Below are positions 17,678 to 25,307 of a stretch of DNA of 64,000 nt, piece by piece (within the stretch, counting starts at the first letter, position 1; every line of letters starts with the position of its first letter). The position numbers and the translations under genes are program-made. The notes beneath the pieces were generated by a model, which was not told where the DNA came from, searched no databases, and worked only from the letters and a program-made list of their open reading frames with translations. Source of the DNA: Streptomyces sulphureus DSM 40104 (GTDB taxonomy: Bacteria > Actinomycetota > Actinomycetes > Streptomycetales > Streptomycetaceae); assembly GCF_000381025.1 (NCBI RefSeq), contig NZ_KB905816.1:496001-560000 (forward strand), written 5' to 3'.

Positions 17678-18445
17678 ATGCACACGCCCAGTCCCGCCCC
17701 CGAGTACCGGATGCACCATGTCGTCGACGTGCTCGCGCCGTTGTGGACCTCCTGGACGCTGGAGACCCTTCGCGAAAGCGGACCACTGCGCTCCCCACAA
17801 CTCAGCACCGCCATGCCGTGGCTCAACACCGGCACCCTGCACCAAGTCCTGCAGCGCATGCGCTCCAGCGACCTGCTCACCAAGCCCGAACGCGGCTGCT
17901 ACGCGGCCTCGGCTCTGGGCCAGGACGCGCATGGCGTGCACCGCGCGCTCGCCTCCTGGCACGCCCGGCACTTCGAGGTGGGCGCCACCACCCGGAGGCG
18001 GCCCGACCGGGTCGAGGACGCGCTGGCTCGGCTGCGCGGCAAGGGCACCCTCGACGTGCTCACCGCACTGGAAGAGCACGGCCCTCTGCGGCCGGGCGCA
18101 CTGCGCGAGGCCACCGGGCTGGCGACCGGATCCTTCCACTACCGCACCCAGCAGCTTCTCGAAGACGGCCTCGTCACGCGCCTTGGCTCCGACCAACGCT
18201 CCGCCTACACCCTCACCCCCGCCGCACGGCAGCTCACGCCGGTGTACACCGAACTGCACGACTTCGGACGCCGCAGCCAGACCGCAGCCAACGAGCACTC
18301 GGCAGTGGCGAGTCGGGCACACGCGGCCCGCCAGCACTCTCCCGCCGCACCGAGGGCGACCAGGCTGTTCTCGCACCCGGACCAGCCGCCGCCGCGCGTG
18401 CCGGCCCACGTCACCGCGCTCTCCCACCCGGCCCGCACCCGGTGA
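17678..18445 (+). CDS. Tandem winged-helix regulator (HxlR-like)
   Basis: 255 aa with CGGAG upstream of the ATG. It contains two winged-helix units: one at about residues 10-75 (DVLAPLWTSWTLETLRESG, then NTGTLHQVLQRM and LLTKPERGCY), the other at about 108-175 (TLDVLTALEEHGPLRPGAL, HYRTQQLLEDGLV, SAYTLTPAARQL). This double HxlR/ArsR-like arrangement fits a DNA-binding regulator. The tail is basic (ASRAHAARQHSPAAPRATRL) like its neighbours. Target unknown; it may control element genes. Confidence 0.72.
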   Translation: MHTPSPAPEYRMHHVVDVLAPLWTSWTLETLRESGPLRSPQLSTAMPWLNTGTLHQVLQRMRSSDLLTKPERGCYAASALGQDAHGVHRALASWHARHFEVGATTRRRPDRVEDALARLRGKGTLDVLTALEEHGPLRPGALREATGLATGSFHYRTQQLLEDGLVTRLGSDQRSAYTLTPAARQLTPVYTELHDFGRRSQTAANEHSAVASRAHAARQHSPAAPRATRLFSHPDQPPPRVPAHVTALSHPARTR

Positions 18446-18928
18446 CCCGCATGCACAGCCACAGAAGACCTGCACGGTACGGCGCCCGTCGCGGCCGGGC
18501 GCGGGCACCCGTGCCCCACCCGATGCCTGAGGCCGCACCGCACCACCGCCGGCGACGACGTGCTCGTCACACCCCGCTACCCGGGGCAGCGGGACGCCGC
18601 CGTCGACCTCTCCTTGTGCCACGACTGGTACGGCGCCTCCCACCCCGGACCCGCCTCGTGCCTGGCGTCGTCGATCGGCTGAGCATTCTTGAACCGGTCC
18701 CCCGCACCAAAAACCGAAACTCTGCGCCCTGAGGCGACCGTCACCGACAGGCCATGCTCTCACCCGCGCCCGGCCATATCCCTCGGGCCTCGGCCGCCCG
18801 CCGCCGTACGCGCGCCACCGCAGGGGACTCACGGCCCCCGCCGAGCGCGACGCGGGCTCCCGCAGCCGACGAGGCCGCCGCCTCCGCCCGCGCCGTCGAA
18901 GGTGACGCTCGCACGCCTCCCGGACAGG
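18446..18928 (+). other. Gap with one short remnant frame
   Basis: About 480 bases without a convincing complete gene. One frame continuing from 18446 has coherent low-bias sequence near its end (DDVLVTPRYPGQRDAAVDL, then CHDWYGASHPG) and stops at 18682, but it has no good start except an internal GTG at 18560. The VTPRY start is reminiscent of the DUF317 N-terminus, so this may be a gene fragment. From 18690 to 18928 I see only GC-rich, Ala/Arg-biased frames. Confidence 0.35.
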
Positions 18929-19111
18929 TCATCCCTCTCCGGGGGCGTCACCCGCGGACGGTTCTGGCGGTCGGGGTCGGCTGAGGGCCTCGGCCAGTTC
19001 CTCGACCGTCACCTCGATCCGTCCGCCCCGCGCCGCCCGGGCCCGTGCCACCGACGCCGCCTCGGCATCATCGATGCTCTCGCCGAATCGACGCTGCTCG
19101 TCCGCATCCAC
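18929..19111 (-). CDS. Small acidic protein, unknown
   Basis: 60 aa. Its ATG is preceded on the minus strand by AAGGAGGAAGG with a spacing of about 8 bases, one of the strongest ribosome sites in the window, which is why this short gene is kept. The sequence begins MDADEQRRFGESIDDAEAA and is probably helical, with an acidic middle (EVTVEELAEALS) and a Pro-rich end. It lies alone on the minus strand inside a plus-strand region. Size and charge would suit an antitoxin-like or regulatory role, but no partner is adjacent. Confidence 0.5.
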   Translation of the reverse strand: MDADEQRRFGESIDDAEAASVARARAARGGRIEVTVEELAEALSRPRPPEPSAGDAPGEG

Positions 19112-19314
19112 TCACCTTCCTCCTTCTGCAGGTCGCCCCCGGTCAGCCCGCGGGGGCGACCAATTCATTCCCGAACAAGGAGTCCCTCCGCACTGCACTG
19201 GTCCGAGTTCGCCTGCGGCAGACACCAACCCGGCCCACGGACTGGAATGACGGCCCGACTCCAAGTCAACGTACGGACGGCTCGAAAACCCCCAGGTCAA
19301 CGAAGGGATTCCTC

Positions 19315-19668
19315 GTGACGTCCAACGCTCTTACACCGGCTCGCCCCGACTCCGCCGAGCGCGAGTGGCTCCTCGAATGCACCTGCGCGGACCCCGTCCT
19401 GCGGCTGCTGTACAACTGCGGCTGGGACACGGTCGACGACCCCCAGGCCAACGTCTACTGCGCCAGCCCCGACCGGCGGGTGTTCGTCAGGTTCCTGCCC
19501 GAGAGCCCGGAGGCCGCCTTCGGCGAACTGTGGCACATCAGCGTCCACGGCCCCGACGGCCGCCGCGCATGGAGCACCACCTTCGACCACGACGTCCCCG
19601 CACACGCAGTCGCCGGATTCCTCGCCGCACTCATCGCCTACCCCGACCGGTACTGCGACTGCATCTGA
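19315..19668 (+). CDS. DUF317-like single-domain protein
   Basis: 117 aa from the GTG at 19315, with AAGGGA 6 bases upstream. It matches one DUF317 unit: VLRLLYNCGWDTVDDPQANV followed by DRRVFVRFLPE, LWHISVHGPDGRRAWSTTF and AVAGFLAALI. It carries four Cys, two of them at the extreme end (YCDCI). Unlike the larger DUF317 gene at 16.7 kb it has no basic tail. A small conserved-looking gene follows 50 bases downstream. Confidence 0.75.
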   Translation: MTSNALTPARPDSAEREWLLECTCADPVLRLLYNCGWDTVDDPQANVYCASPDRRVFVRFLPESPEAAFGELWHISVHGPDGRRAWSTTFDHDVPAHAVAGFLAALIAYPDRYCDCI

Positions 19669-19718
19669 CGCTCACGGCACGGCCAGCCCGCTGCTACAGC
19701 CCACACCACGGAGGTCTC

Positions 19719-19940
19719 GTGTCCCGCACGCTCACGGTCGGGCAACTGATCCACCAGTTGCAGACCCTCGACCACGACCAGCCGGTCTTCCTCGCCATCA
19801 ACCCCGACTGGCCCTTCGCCCACCGCATCAGCCAGGTCCTCACCGTGCCCGACGGGCCCGCCACCGTGGTCTACATCACGGAGAACGGCCAGGAGGGCTA
19901 CCTCCCTCCGGCCGTCCGCACCGAGCTGGACTGGTCCTGA
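19719..19940 (+). CDS. Small hypothetical protein
   Basis: 73 aa. The GTG at 19719 has GGAGG 4 bases upstream. The sequence has an alpha/beta pattern with TVGQLIHQLQTLDHDQPVF, AINPDWPFAHRISQV and VVYITENGQEGYLPP, resembling small Streptomyces plasmid proteins of unknown function. It ends 7 bases before a strong inverted repeat, so it is probably the last gene of the DUF317 unit. Confidence 0.62.
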   Translation: MSRTLTVGQLIHQLQTLDHDQPVFLAINPDWPFAHRISQVLTVPDGPATVVYITENGQEGYLPPAVRTELDWS

Positions 19941-19947
19941 ACCATCC

Positions 19948-19989
19948 CCGAGGGCCCGTGACGCGGCTCGTCGCATCACGGGCCCTCGG
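19948..19989 (+). terminator. Hairpin terminator
   Basis: A perfect 14-bp inverted repeat (CCGAGGGCCCGTGA at 19948-19961, TCACGGGCCCTCGG at 19976-19989) with a 14-base loop, placed directly after the 73-aa gene. There is no T-run, as is usual in Streptomyces. Confidence 0.75.
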
Positions 19990-20024
19990 AGCATCGGCAA
20001 CCCCTCAATGGACATGGCGGGCCC

Positions 20025-20225
20025 GTGAGCGCCATGCTCGGCAAAACCGTCCCCGGCCACGCACGCCCCTGCGTCCGGGCAGGCCAAGGCTGCACCTGCT
20101 ACTTCTACACCGGCGAGAACGGCACCCGTACGCGCTCGGCCGCACAAAAGCGCAGGCGGCGTCTCGCCCGCCGCCGCGAACAACGCTTCTGGCGCACCGA
20201 CTTCGATACCCCGGAGCGCGCGTGA
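20025..20225 (+). CDS. Small basic Cys-containing protein
   Basis: 66 aa from a GTG at 20025 (an ATG at 20034 is an alternative). The N-terminal half has three Cys (RPCVRAGQGCTCYF). The C-terminal half is very basic (QKRRRRLARRREQRFWR), which would suit nucleic-acid binding. Its stop overlaps the GTG of the next frame (GTGA), supporting real translation of both. No family recognised. Confidence 0.5.
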   Translation: MSAMLGKTVPGHARPCVRAGQGCTCYFYTGENGTRTRSAAQKRRRRLARRREQRFWRTDFDTPERA

Positions 20226-20638
20226 CCGCCGCTCGACCTCCTCGTGCGCCAGAGCCAGGCCCCGGGGTGAAGCACTGCCCATTCCTGGCCGATATCGCCC
20301 CGCGCCCCATGCCCGCATGGACGCGGGGCGTCCTCGTGAAGCACGCACACGCCGACGCGACCGCGCCGGTCCCGGTGTGCTAGCTGCGACACGGAGCCGG
20401 TGCACCCGACGGCTATGCGTTGCTGAGCTGGCATCCCAGGAGCGATGGCACGACGGACGTGGAGGCCCGTCTCGGCCTTGCCAACAGCGAGTTGACGCTG
20501 GCCCTGTGGCCTTCGCTCTATGGCGACTGGGCCCGCGTCGTGCACCCCACTCTGCATGAAGTCCTCGGCCTTCATGCGGCCATGTCCCTGGCGAAAGACG
20601 CGCTCCGCCTCACCAATGCGCTACTCGACTCACGCTGA
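20222..20638 (+). pseudogene. Hypothetical gene interrupted by an in-frame TAG
   Basis: The GTG at 20222 overlaps the preceding stop (GTGA) and opens 53 codons ending PVPVC and TAG (20381-20383). The same frame stays open beyond the stop for 85 codons, with ordinary protein composition (GYALLSWHPRSDGTTDVEAR, then LWPSLYGDWARVVHP), ending at 20638 just before a strong terminator. The second half has no own start with a ribosome site. A single nonsense change in one 138-residue protein explains this best; two separate small proteins are the alternative. I do not recognise the family. Confidence 0.5.
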
Positions 20639-20648
20639 CGCCGTTTAC

Positions 20649-20682
20649 GACGAGGGCTGACCCTGCCGGGTCAGCCCTCGTC
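20649..20682. terminator. Bidirectional hairpin terminator
   Basis: A perfect 15-bp inverted repeat (GACGAGGGCTGACCC, loop TGCC, complement at 20668-20682) sits between convergent genes. Its right arm overlaps the last codons of the minus-strand 114-aa gene, so it can serve transcripts from both sides. Confidence 0.85.
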
Positions 20683-21015
20683 TTGCGCGGAGGCGGCAGT
20701 GGCCTCCAACGCCTCGATGATGGCAATCGCCTCAATGCGCTTGTCGGGATCGACGCGGGCCAAGTGCCACAGCAGATCCACCGCCTGCTGCCGCGTCTCG
20801 TCGTCCTGGTCGGTCCGCCGAGCCTCGGAGTGCGCGGTCTGGTCCGTCGCAGTGCCCGGGAGATCGCGCAGGTCCAGGCCGCCGTGGTAGTTTCCGGCGA
20901 TCTGGATGGCTGACGTCACGGTCGCGCCGCCGCCGATGTAGTTGGTATTCCGAGACCGGTAACTCGCCCGGTGCTCAGTGCTGTTGTAGGTGCCCTGCTT
21001 GCCTACGTCCTCCAT
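20671..21015 (-). CDS. 114-aa protein with possible amyloid-signalling motif
   Basis: 114 aa from the ATG at 21015. Residues 1-50 are rich in Ser, Thr, Asn, Tyr and Gly and contain GGGATVTSAIQIAGNYHGG. The core IQIAGNYHGGL resembles short motifs at the N-termini of STAND proteins and, loosely, the RHIM core. Residues 70-110 are an acidic helical region (RQQAVDLLWHLARVDPDKR). There is no membrane helix or enzyme motif. It overlaps the terminator at its 3' end. It may be a small adaptor, though this is inferred from a motif only. See the finding comparing it with the NB-ARC protein at 36 kb. Confidence 0.6.
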   Translation of the reverse strand: MEDVGKQGTYNSTEHRASYRSRNTNYIGGGATVTSAIQIAGNYHGGLDLRDLPGTATDQTAHSEARRTDQDDETRQQAVDLLWHLARVDPDKRIEAIAIIEALEATAASAQDEG

Positions 21016-21089
21016 ACCTGCAACGTATGACACGCTTCTGCGCCTATGCCAGCGGTCTAGACGGGCAGATCTGTACCCCGCCCCCAGCG

Positions 21090-21503
21090 TTACCCGCACG
21101 TGCCAGCGTCGAGGTCGTCGGGGAGATAGGTGCCGGCCAGTGTGCCGTCGTATCCGGCGTCGCGTACGACTGCGTCGAGGCTCGGGTACTTTTGGCCGCC
21201 TTCGCCCACCATGGCCTCGAAGTCGGCCCGACTCAGCTCGGGTTCGTGCCATTCGTGGGCGCATCGGCAGCGGAGGAAGATCTGGTTGCGGCGGTCGCAG
21301 ATGACCAGCCAGTCGCGGCACGCGCTGCACTTCGCGCACATCACGGTGATGCCGGTGATGGTGATCGGGTCCGCGTGCGTGGTGGTTCGGAATCGGATGG
21401 AGTCGTCCGGTTCGCTCGCTTCCTGCAGTCGCAGCAGCGGGTCGTCGCCGGCCGTCGTCTCCGGGGCGGTGGTTCTGGAGTGCTGGAGTTCTTCGGTGGG
21501 CAT
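21090..21503 (-). CDS. Putative zinc-ribbon protein
   Basis: 137 aa; GAGGAG lies 6 bases before the ATG on the minus strand. A Cys cluster in the middle (CAKCSACRDW, then RCRCAHEWHE about 20 residues later) forms a likely zinc ribbon, followed by an acidic helical end with DAVVRDAGYDGTLAGTYLPD. It lies downstream of the relaxase gene in the same direction. Proteins of this shape often follow relaxases in Streptomyces elements; function unknown. Confidence 0.68.
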   Translation of the reverse strand: MPTEELQHSRTTAPETTAGDDPLLRLQEASEPDDSIRFRTTTHADPITITGITVMCAKCSACRDWLVICDRRNQIFLRCRCAHEWHEPELSRADFEAMVGEGGQKYPSLDAVVRDAGYDGTLAGTYLPDDLDAGTCG

Positions 21504-21577
21504 GCGCAGCTCCTCGTGTTCCTCTGACCAGCCCTAACAGGCGATGTCGGCCTCGTCCAGCCCTTTGTGCCGCGCAT

Positions 21578-23308
21578 TCAGCGCTTTCGCCGGGGCTCGG
21601 GCGATACGGGGTTCCGTGTCGGCGTGGCGGTGTGTACCTGTGCTGGCTGAGGCTGTTGCTTCGGGGGGCGACTATCTGCGCGGTGCTGTCCCGGATCCGC
21701 CGGAAGACGTCCGAGGCGGCGAAGGCGCCAGACCAGGACGTCGGTGACGGTGTCGGCAGTGTCCAACTCGCGCCATTTGACGGCCTCGTGGAGCAGGGTT
21801 TCGGGGTCGTGTCCGGCGCGCTTGGCCTGGTCGAGGGTGGCGACCAGCGCGTCCCATCCGCCCTCGCGGCGAAGGCTACCGGTGCGGCCGGGAAGAGCGG
21901 CTTCGACCGTTCCGGTGTGACGGGTCCGTACGCGTTCGGGCAAGCGGCGGCCTTGCGCACGCATCGCGCGCAAGGGCGAGGTCGCTGCGGTGCGGTAGGC
22001 GGCTCGGAGGTGGTCGGCGGACTGCCGGGCTGCGGCTGCTTGTTGGTGGTGGCGACGGGCGGCGTGCCAGCGGGCGGCGGCGAGGGTGGCCAGGACCAGG
22101 GTGGACAGGAGCATAGCGGTGGCGCCGCCGTCCTCGCCTCGCCCCAGCGCGTTGCCGGCCTGGATGATGCTGCGTGCGGCGGAGCGGACGGCGCGGTCGT
22201 CGGCGCGTTCGGCGCGGGTGTGCCAGCGGGTGGCGCGTTCGAAGGCGCGGGCTGCGTCGGTCGTCTGCTGCCGGGTGGAGGCCGGCGAGGTCTGGGCGAC
22301 GGCGTCGAGGACTTCGCCGAGTCCGGAGAGCTGCGCGGCGGCCTCGGCTTCGTCGCCGTCGGTGTAGGCCGTGGTGGTGCGCTCCACGATGCCGGTGGCC
22401 TCGCGGCGGGCTCGCGCCGGTCCGTCACGCCGGCGGGGACGGCTCTGGGCGAGCGGGCCGTCGGCATCTTCCTGGCTATCGAGGCGTCCGCGGATCTTGG
22501 GGAGGGAGAGGTCGGGGGCGAGGCGGGAACCAGGGAACCAGACCGGCTCGCCCGCGCGGTTGCGGTCGCCGGGGAGGGCGACTTTGTACCCGAGGACGTC
22601 GCCGGAGGGCGCGCGCCGTCGGTCGAGGCGTACTCCGGCCTCCGTGAGCCGGTCGAAGAACTCGTCCTCGTCCGCAGCGCCTGCCATGGCCTGACGGACG
22701 TGGTCGCGCAGGATTTCGCGGGCGGTGGCGGTGCGGCCCGCGCGTTCGGCCTTGGCGCGCTCGGCGCTGGTGGGCCGCTTCGCGGCAGTGCGGTCACCGG
22801 GGTTGAGCTGGCGCAGGCCGAAGTCCTTCTCGATTTGGCGGCATTCGGACTGGGCGCGGTTGTAGTCGTCGTGCCGCCGTGGCGAGCGGCCGTCCTCGCG
22901 TTTGAGGGTGGCGACGATGTGGATGTGGTCGTCCGCGTGGCGCACAGCGATCCAACGGCAGGCTTGGGCGTCTCCTTCTTCGGCGATGCCGGTGGCGGCC
23001 ACGACGCGACGAGCGACCTCGGCCCACTCGGCGTCGGACAGGTGCCGGTCGCCCGGGTCGGCGCGTACCGGGCAGTGCCACACGTGCCGCTTCGGACGGC
23101 GATGCTCCGGCACGGCCTGAACCGGAAGATCGAGACGTTCCTGCAACTGCTTGAGCGTCGTGGTCGGATCGCGTCCTGGGTCGGGGGTCAGCTCTGGTCG
23201 CCAGGAGGCGACCAGGTGTGGGTCGAGGTGTTCGTCGCGGCGGCCGGGGCCGTAGAGGTAGGCGAGCAGGCCGTAGGTACGGCCGCCGAGGGAGATGTCG
23301 GGCACCAC
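21578..23308 (-). CDS. Relaxase / mobilization nuclease (HUH type)
   Basis: 576 aa from a GTG at 23308, 5 bases after the mobC-like stop. Candidate nicking tyrosines are Y17 and Y19 near the N-terminus. The metal-binding HUH motif is HADDHIHIVAT (H124, H128, H130). The middle is charged and helical. Residues about 395-425 contain one hydrophobic stretch (GGATAMLLSTLVLATLAAARW), and the C-terminus is disordered and basic, ending PEPRRKR. Relaxases nick oriT and lead the strand through the coupling protein into the recipient. Pairing with a MobC-like gene immediately upstream supports the assignment. The basic end may serve as a secretion signal. Confidence 0.9.
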   Translation of the reverse strand: MVPDISLGGRTYGLLAYLYGPGRRDEHLDPHLVASWRPELTPDPGRDPTTTLKQLQERLDLPVQAVPEHRRPKRHVWHCPVRADPGDRHLSDAEWAEVARRVVAATGIAEEGDAQACRWIAVRHADDHIHIVATLKREDGRSPRRHDDYNRAQSECRQIEKDFGLRQLNPGDRTAAKRPTSAERAKAERAGRTATAREILRDHVRQAMAGAADEDEFFDRLTEAGVRLDRRRAPSGDVLGYKVALPGDRNRAGEPVWFPGSRLAPDLSLPKIRGRLDSQEDADGPLAQSRPRRRDGPARARREATGIVERTTTAYTDGDEAEAAAQLSGLGEVLDAVAQTSPASTRQQTTDAARAFERATRWHTRAERADDRAVRSAARSIIQAGNALGRGEDGGATAMLLSTLVLATLAAARWHAARRHHQQAAAARQSADHLRAAYRTAATSPLRAMRAQGRRLPERVRTRHTGTVEAALPGRTGSLRREGGWDALVATLDQAKRAGHDPETLLHEAVKWRELDTADTVTDVLVWRLRRLGRLPADPGQHRADSRPPKQQPQPAQVHTATPTRNPVSPEPRRKR

Positions 23309-23313
23309 GGCGC

Positions 23314-23940
23314 TCAGCGCTTCGCCATCTCGGTGGCGGCGGCTTCGACGCGCGCGGCGGCGCGCAGGACGCGGGCCAGGACGTCGTCGGCGTGGGGGGC
23401 CTCACCGCCGCTGTTGAGCACGCGGGCAACTTGATTGAGGTTGTTGCCGACACGGGCGAGCTGGGCCGAGGCGCGCATCAGCTCTTCGACGAGCGCGCGC
23501 TGGTCCATCAACCAGGTGTGCGGGCCACCTTGGGCGCGGGCGACGGCGACCGCGGCGTCGGCGAGGAACCCGGCGACCCGCAGGCCCATCGCCTCGGCGG
23601 CGCGTCGGACGTCGGCGAGTTCGTCGGCGGTCAGGCGGACGCTGCGCACGCGGTCACGCTGCTGGGACTGACGCAGGCGCGGGCGCATGCGCGTCTCGAC
23701 AGCGTCGCTCGGCGGCATCTCCCCCGTCTGCTGCGATCCGCCCTCGGTCGCAGCCTGGTCCGGCGCCCCCTGGTGCCGGGCCTCCCCCGCTCCTGTGGTG
23801 GCGGGGGCATGCCCTTGCGAAACTCCCTCGGCGGCGGCGCCGTCGAGGGAGTTTCGCAAGGTATAGCTTGCTCGGCCTCGTGCCGGCTTGTCCCACGGGT
23901 GCCCCTCGGACGGGGTGACCGGGGTGTTCTGACGCGTCAT
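23314..23940 (-). CDS. MobC-like relaxosome protein
   Basis: 208 aa from the ATG at 23940, which overlaps the upstream stop (ATGA) and has GGAGG 9 bases before it. Residues 1-85 are disordered and encode the candidate oriT hairpin. Residues 95-208 match mobilization relaxosome proteins of the MobC/ribbon-helix-helix type: VRSVRLTADELADVRRAAEA for DNA binding, then LMRASAQLARVGNNLNQVA, the usual MobC signature. It would bind oriT and recruit the relaxase encoded next. The overlap with neighbours shows one operon. Confidence 0.85.
   Translation of the reverse strand: MTRQNTPVTPSEGHPWDKPARGRASYTLRNSLDGAAAEGVSQGHAPATTGAGEARHQGAPDQAATEGGSQQTGEMPPSDAVETRMRPRLRQSQQRDRVRSVRLTADELADVRRAAEAMGLRVAGFLADAAVAVARAQGGPHTWLMDQRALVEELMRASAQLARVGNNLNQVARVLNSGGEAPHADDVLARVLRAAARVEAAATEMAKR
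23814..23860. repeat. 17-bp perfect inverted repeat, candidate oriT
   Basis: Arms CTTGCGAAACTCCCTCG (23814-23830) and its exact complement (23844-23860) flank a 13-base GC-rich spacer. The repeat lies in the 5' part of the mobC-like gene, about 500 bases upstream of the relaxase start. Hairpins of this size next to mobC and relaxase genes commonly mark oriT. No nic site can be proven from sequence alone. Confidence 0.6.
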
Positions 23941-24161
23941 CGGGCGGCGCCTCCGGCTTGTATGCGGATGTCGCGCAGGACGTCGGCGATGTAGTCGAGG
24001 GCGAGGACGGGGTGGTGCAGCGTGTGCGGGGAGCTCGACGGCGTCCGCCAGACGGTCCAGGCCCCGTCGGGCCCGGGTTCGGCTCGGTGCAGGTGGCCGT
24101 GGGCGCGCAGGACGGCGAGCCAGGCGTCGATCTCGTCGTTGGCGGGCGGCGTCGTACGCAC
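23937..24161 (-). CDS. Small hypothetical protein upstream of mobC
   Basis: 74 aa from the GTG at 24161, with GAGGGG 6 bases upstream; a longer frame to 24227 lacks a site. It contains NDEIDAWLAVLRAHGHLHR and ALDYIADVLRDIRIQ, suggesting a small alpha/beta or helical protein. The stop overlaps the start of the mobC-like gene. No family recognised; a role in the relaxosome or its control is possible only from position. Confidence 0.58.
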   Translation of the reverse strand: MRTTPPANDEIDAWLAVLRAHGHLHRAEPGPDGAWTVWRTPSSSPHTLHHPVLALDYIADVLRDIRIQAGGAAR

Positions 24162-24233
24162 GAGAGTCCCCTCTCTCGAAGGTGGGAGGGCTGCAGAGAA
24201 ACGGGGTGACCTGGCGGGGGCGGACACCCCGCT

Positions 24234-24254
24234 ACCGGTGACCGGCTCACCGGT
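24234..24254 (-). terminator. Short inverted repeat between DUF2637 gene and mob operon
   Basis: A perfect 8-bp inverted repeat ACCGGTGA-CCGGC-TCACCGGT lies in the 135-base gap after the DUF2637 gene and before the mob genes. It could be a weak terminator or a repressor site for the mob operon. Confidence 0.35.
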
Positions 24255-24296
24255 GTTCGGTATGACCGAGCGAGTGTCCGCCGCTGGGTTGTGCGG

Positions 24297-25307
24297 TCAG
24301 CCCGTGGAGCGGAGGGTGCGGTTGTCCGCCTCGTCGCGGAGTTCCTGCATCAGCTCGGTCAGCCGATCGTTGGACAGCGCCAGGCCCTGTCCGCGGATGG
24401 CGTCGGCGACGATCTTGCGGGTGAGCTTCCCGGCCTCGGACACCGCGCGGCGGGCGATCGGTAGCAGGTCCTCAGTTTCACCGGCGGCGGACGGCGCAGG
24501 CGTCTCCGCGTCGTGGTTGTCCGTCGAAGAAGCCGGGGCAGGCGGAGGCAGGTCAGGGTGGCCGGGTCTGGCATCCGGCTCTGCGCCCAGGTCAGCGTCG
24601 CGGCCCTGGTGCTCCGGTGCGTCGTCGGACGGAGTGACCGGTGCGGCCCCCGCAGCGGTGTCCGGCGGTCCGCGCCGCGTGTCTGGGCGGGTATCCGCCG
24701 GGCAACCGGAGGCACCGGCGGACAGCGCGGACGGCTGGCGCTCGATGACCGGTCGGACACTGTCCGGGCTGTCCGCGGCGTGCTGGCCGGACCGGGTGTC
24801 CGCCGGGCCGACGGTGACCCGCTGGGTGCGGACAGCCGGGGTGTCCGTCGTGGCCATGTCTGGGTGTCCGGGCTGTGCGGCGCGGCGGGCGATGAGGATG
24901 TAGAGGTGGACGGCGCCGGCCAAGGCCAGCGGGGCGAGCGTGGACAGTACGCCGACCGTGAGGTCCCCGAGTCGGAGACCGCCCTCGACCGGTCGGTCGT
25001 TGAGGCGGACGGCGTGGAGGGCGTTGGCCCAGATGCTCGCGGCGGTTGCGGTGCCGAACAGGCCCCATACATAGATGCGGGCGCCGAGGGAGGCGTTGCG
25101 CATCACCAGGACGGCGCGGACGCCGTAGCCGATGAAGCCGTCGATGACGAAGGGGAAGAGGTAGGTGAGGAGTCCGCGGATGTGGATGGCGACGGCCATC
25201 TGCTGCAGGGCGTCGTAGGAGAGTGCGCATCCGGCGGCGCCGAGGGTGACGATGGCGGCGCGGTCCCAGCCGGTGATGCGCACCGGTAGCGAATCGGTGT
25301 GCTTCAT
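24297..25307 (-). CDS. DUF2637 membrane protein (plasmid spread-type)
   Basis: 336 aa; its ATG overlaps the whiB stop (ATGA). Residues 15-145 contain four transmembrane helices and match DUF2637 (GCALSYDALQQMAVAIHIRG, LTYLFPFVIDGFIGYGVRA, WANALHAV). This family includes Streptomyces plasmid spread (Spd) proteins that aid spread of transferred DNA among compartments of the recipient mycelium. Residues 150-265 are a long disordered Pro/Asp/Thr linker. The last 60 residues form a helical, possibly DNA-binding end (KLTRKIVADAIRGQGLALSN). Context with WhiB and the DnaC-like gene is standard for these elements. Confidence 0.85.
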   Translation of the reverse strand: MKHTDSLPVRITGWDRAAIVTLGAAGCALSYDALQQMAVAIHIRGLLTYLFPFVIDGFIGYGVRAVLVMRNASLGARIYVWGLFGTATAASIWANALHAVRLNDRPVEGGLRLGDLTVGVLSTLAPLALAGAVHLYILIARRAAQPGHPDMATTDTPAVRTQRVTVGPADTRSGQHAADSPDSVRPVIERQPSALSAGASGCPADTRPDTRRGPPDTAAGAAPVTPSDDAPEHQGRDADLGAEPDARPGHPDLPPPAPASSTDNHDAETPAPSAAGETEDLLPIARRAVSEAGKLTRKIVADAIRGQGLALSNDRLTELMQELRDEADNRTLRSTG

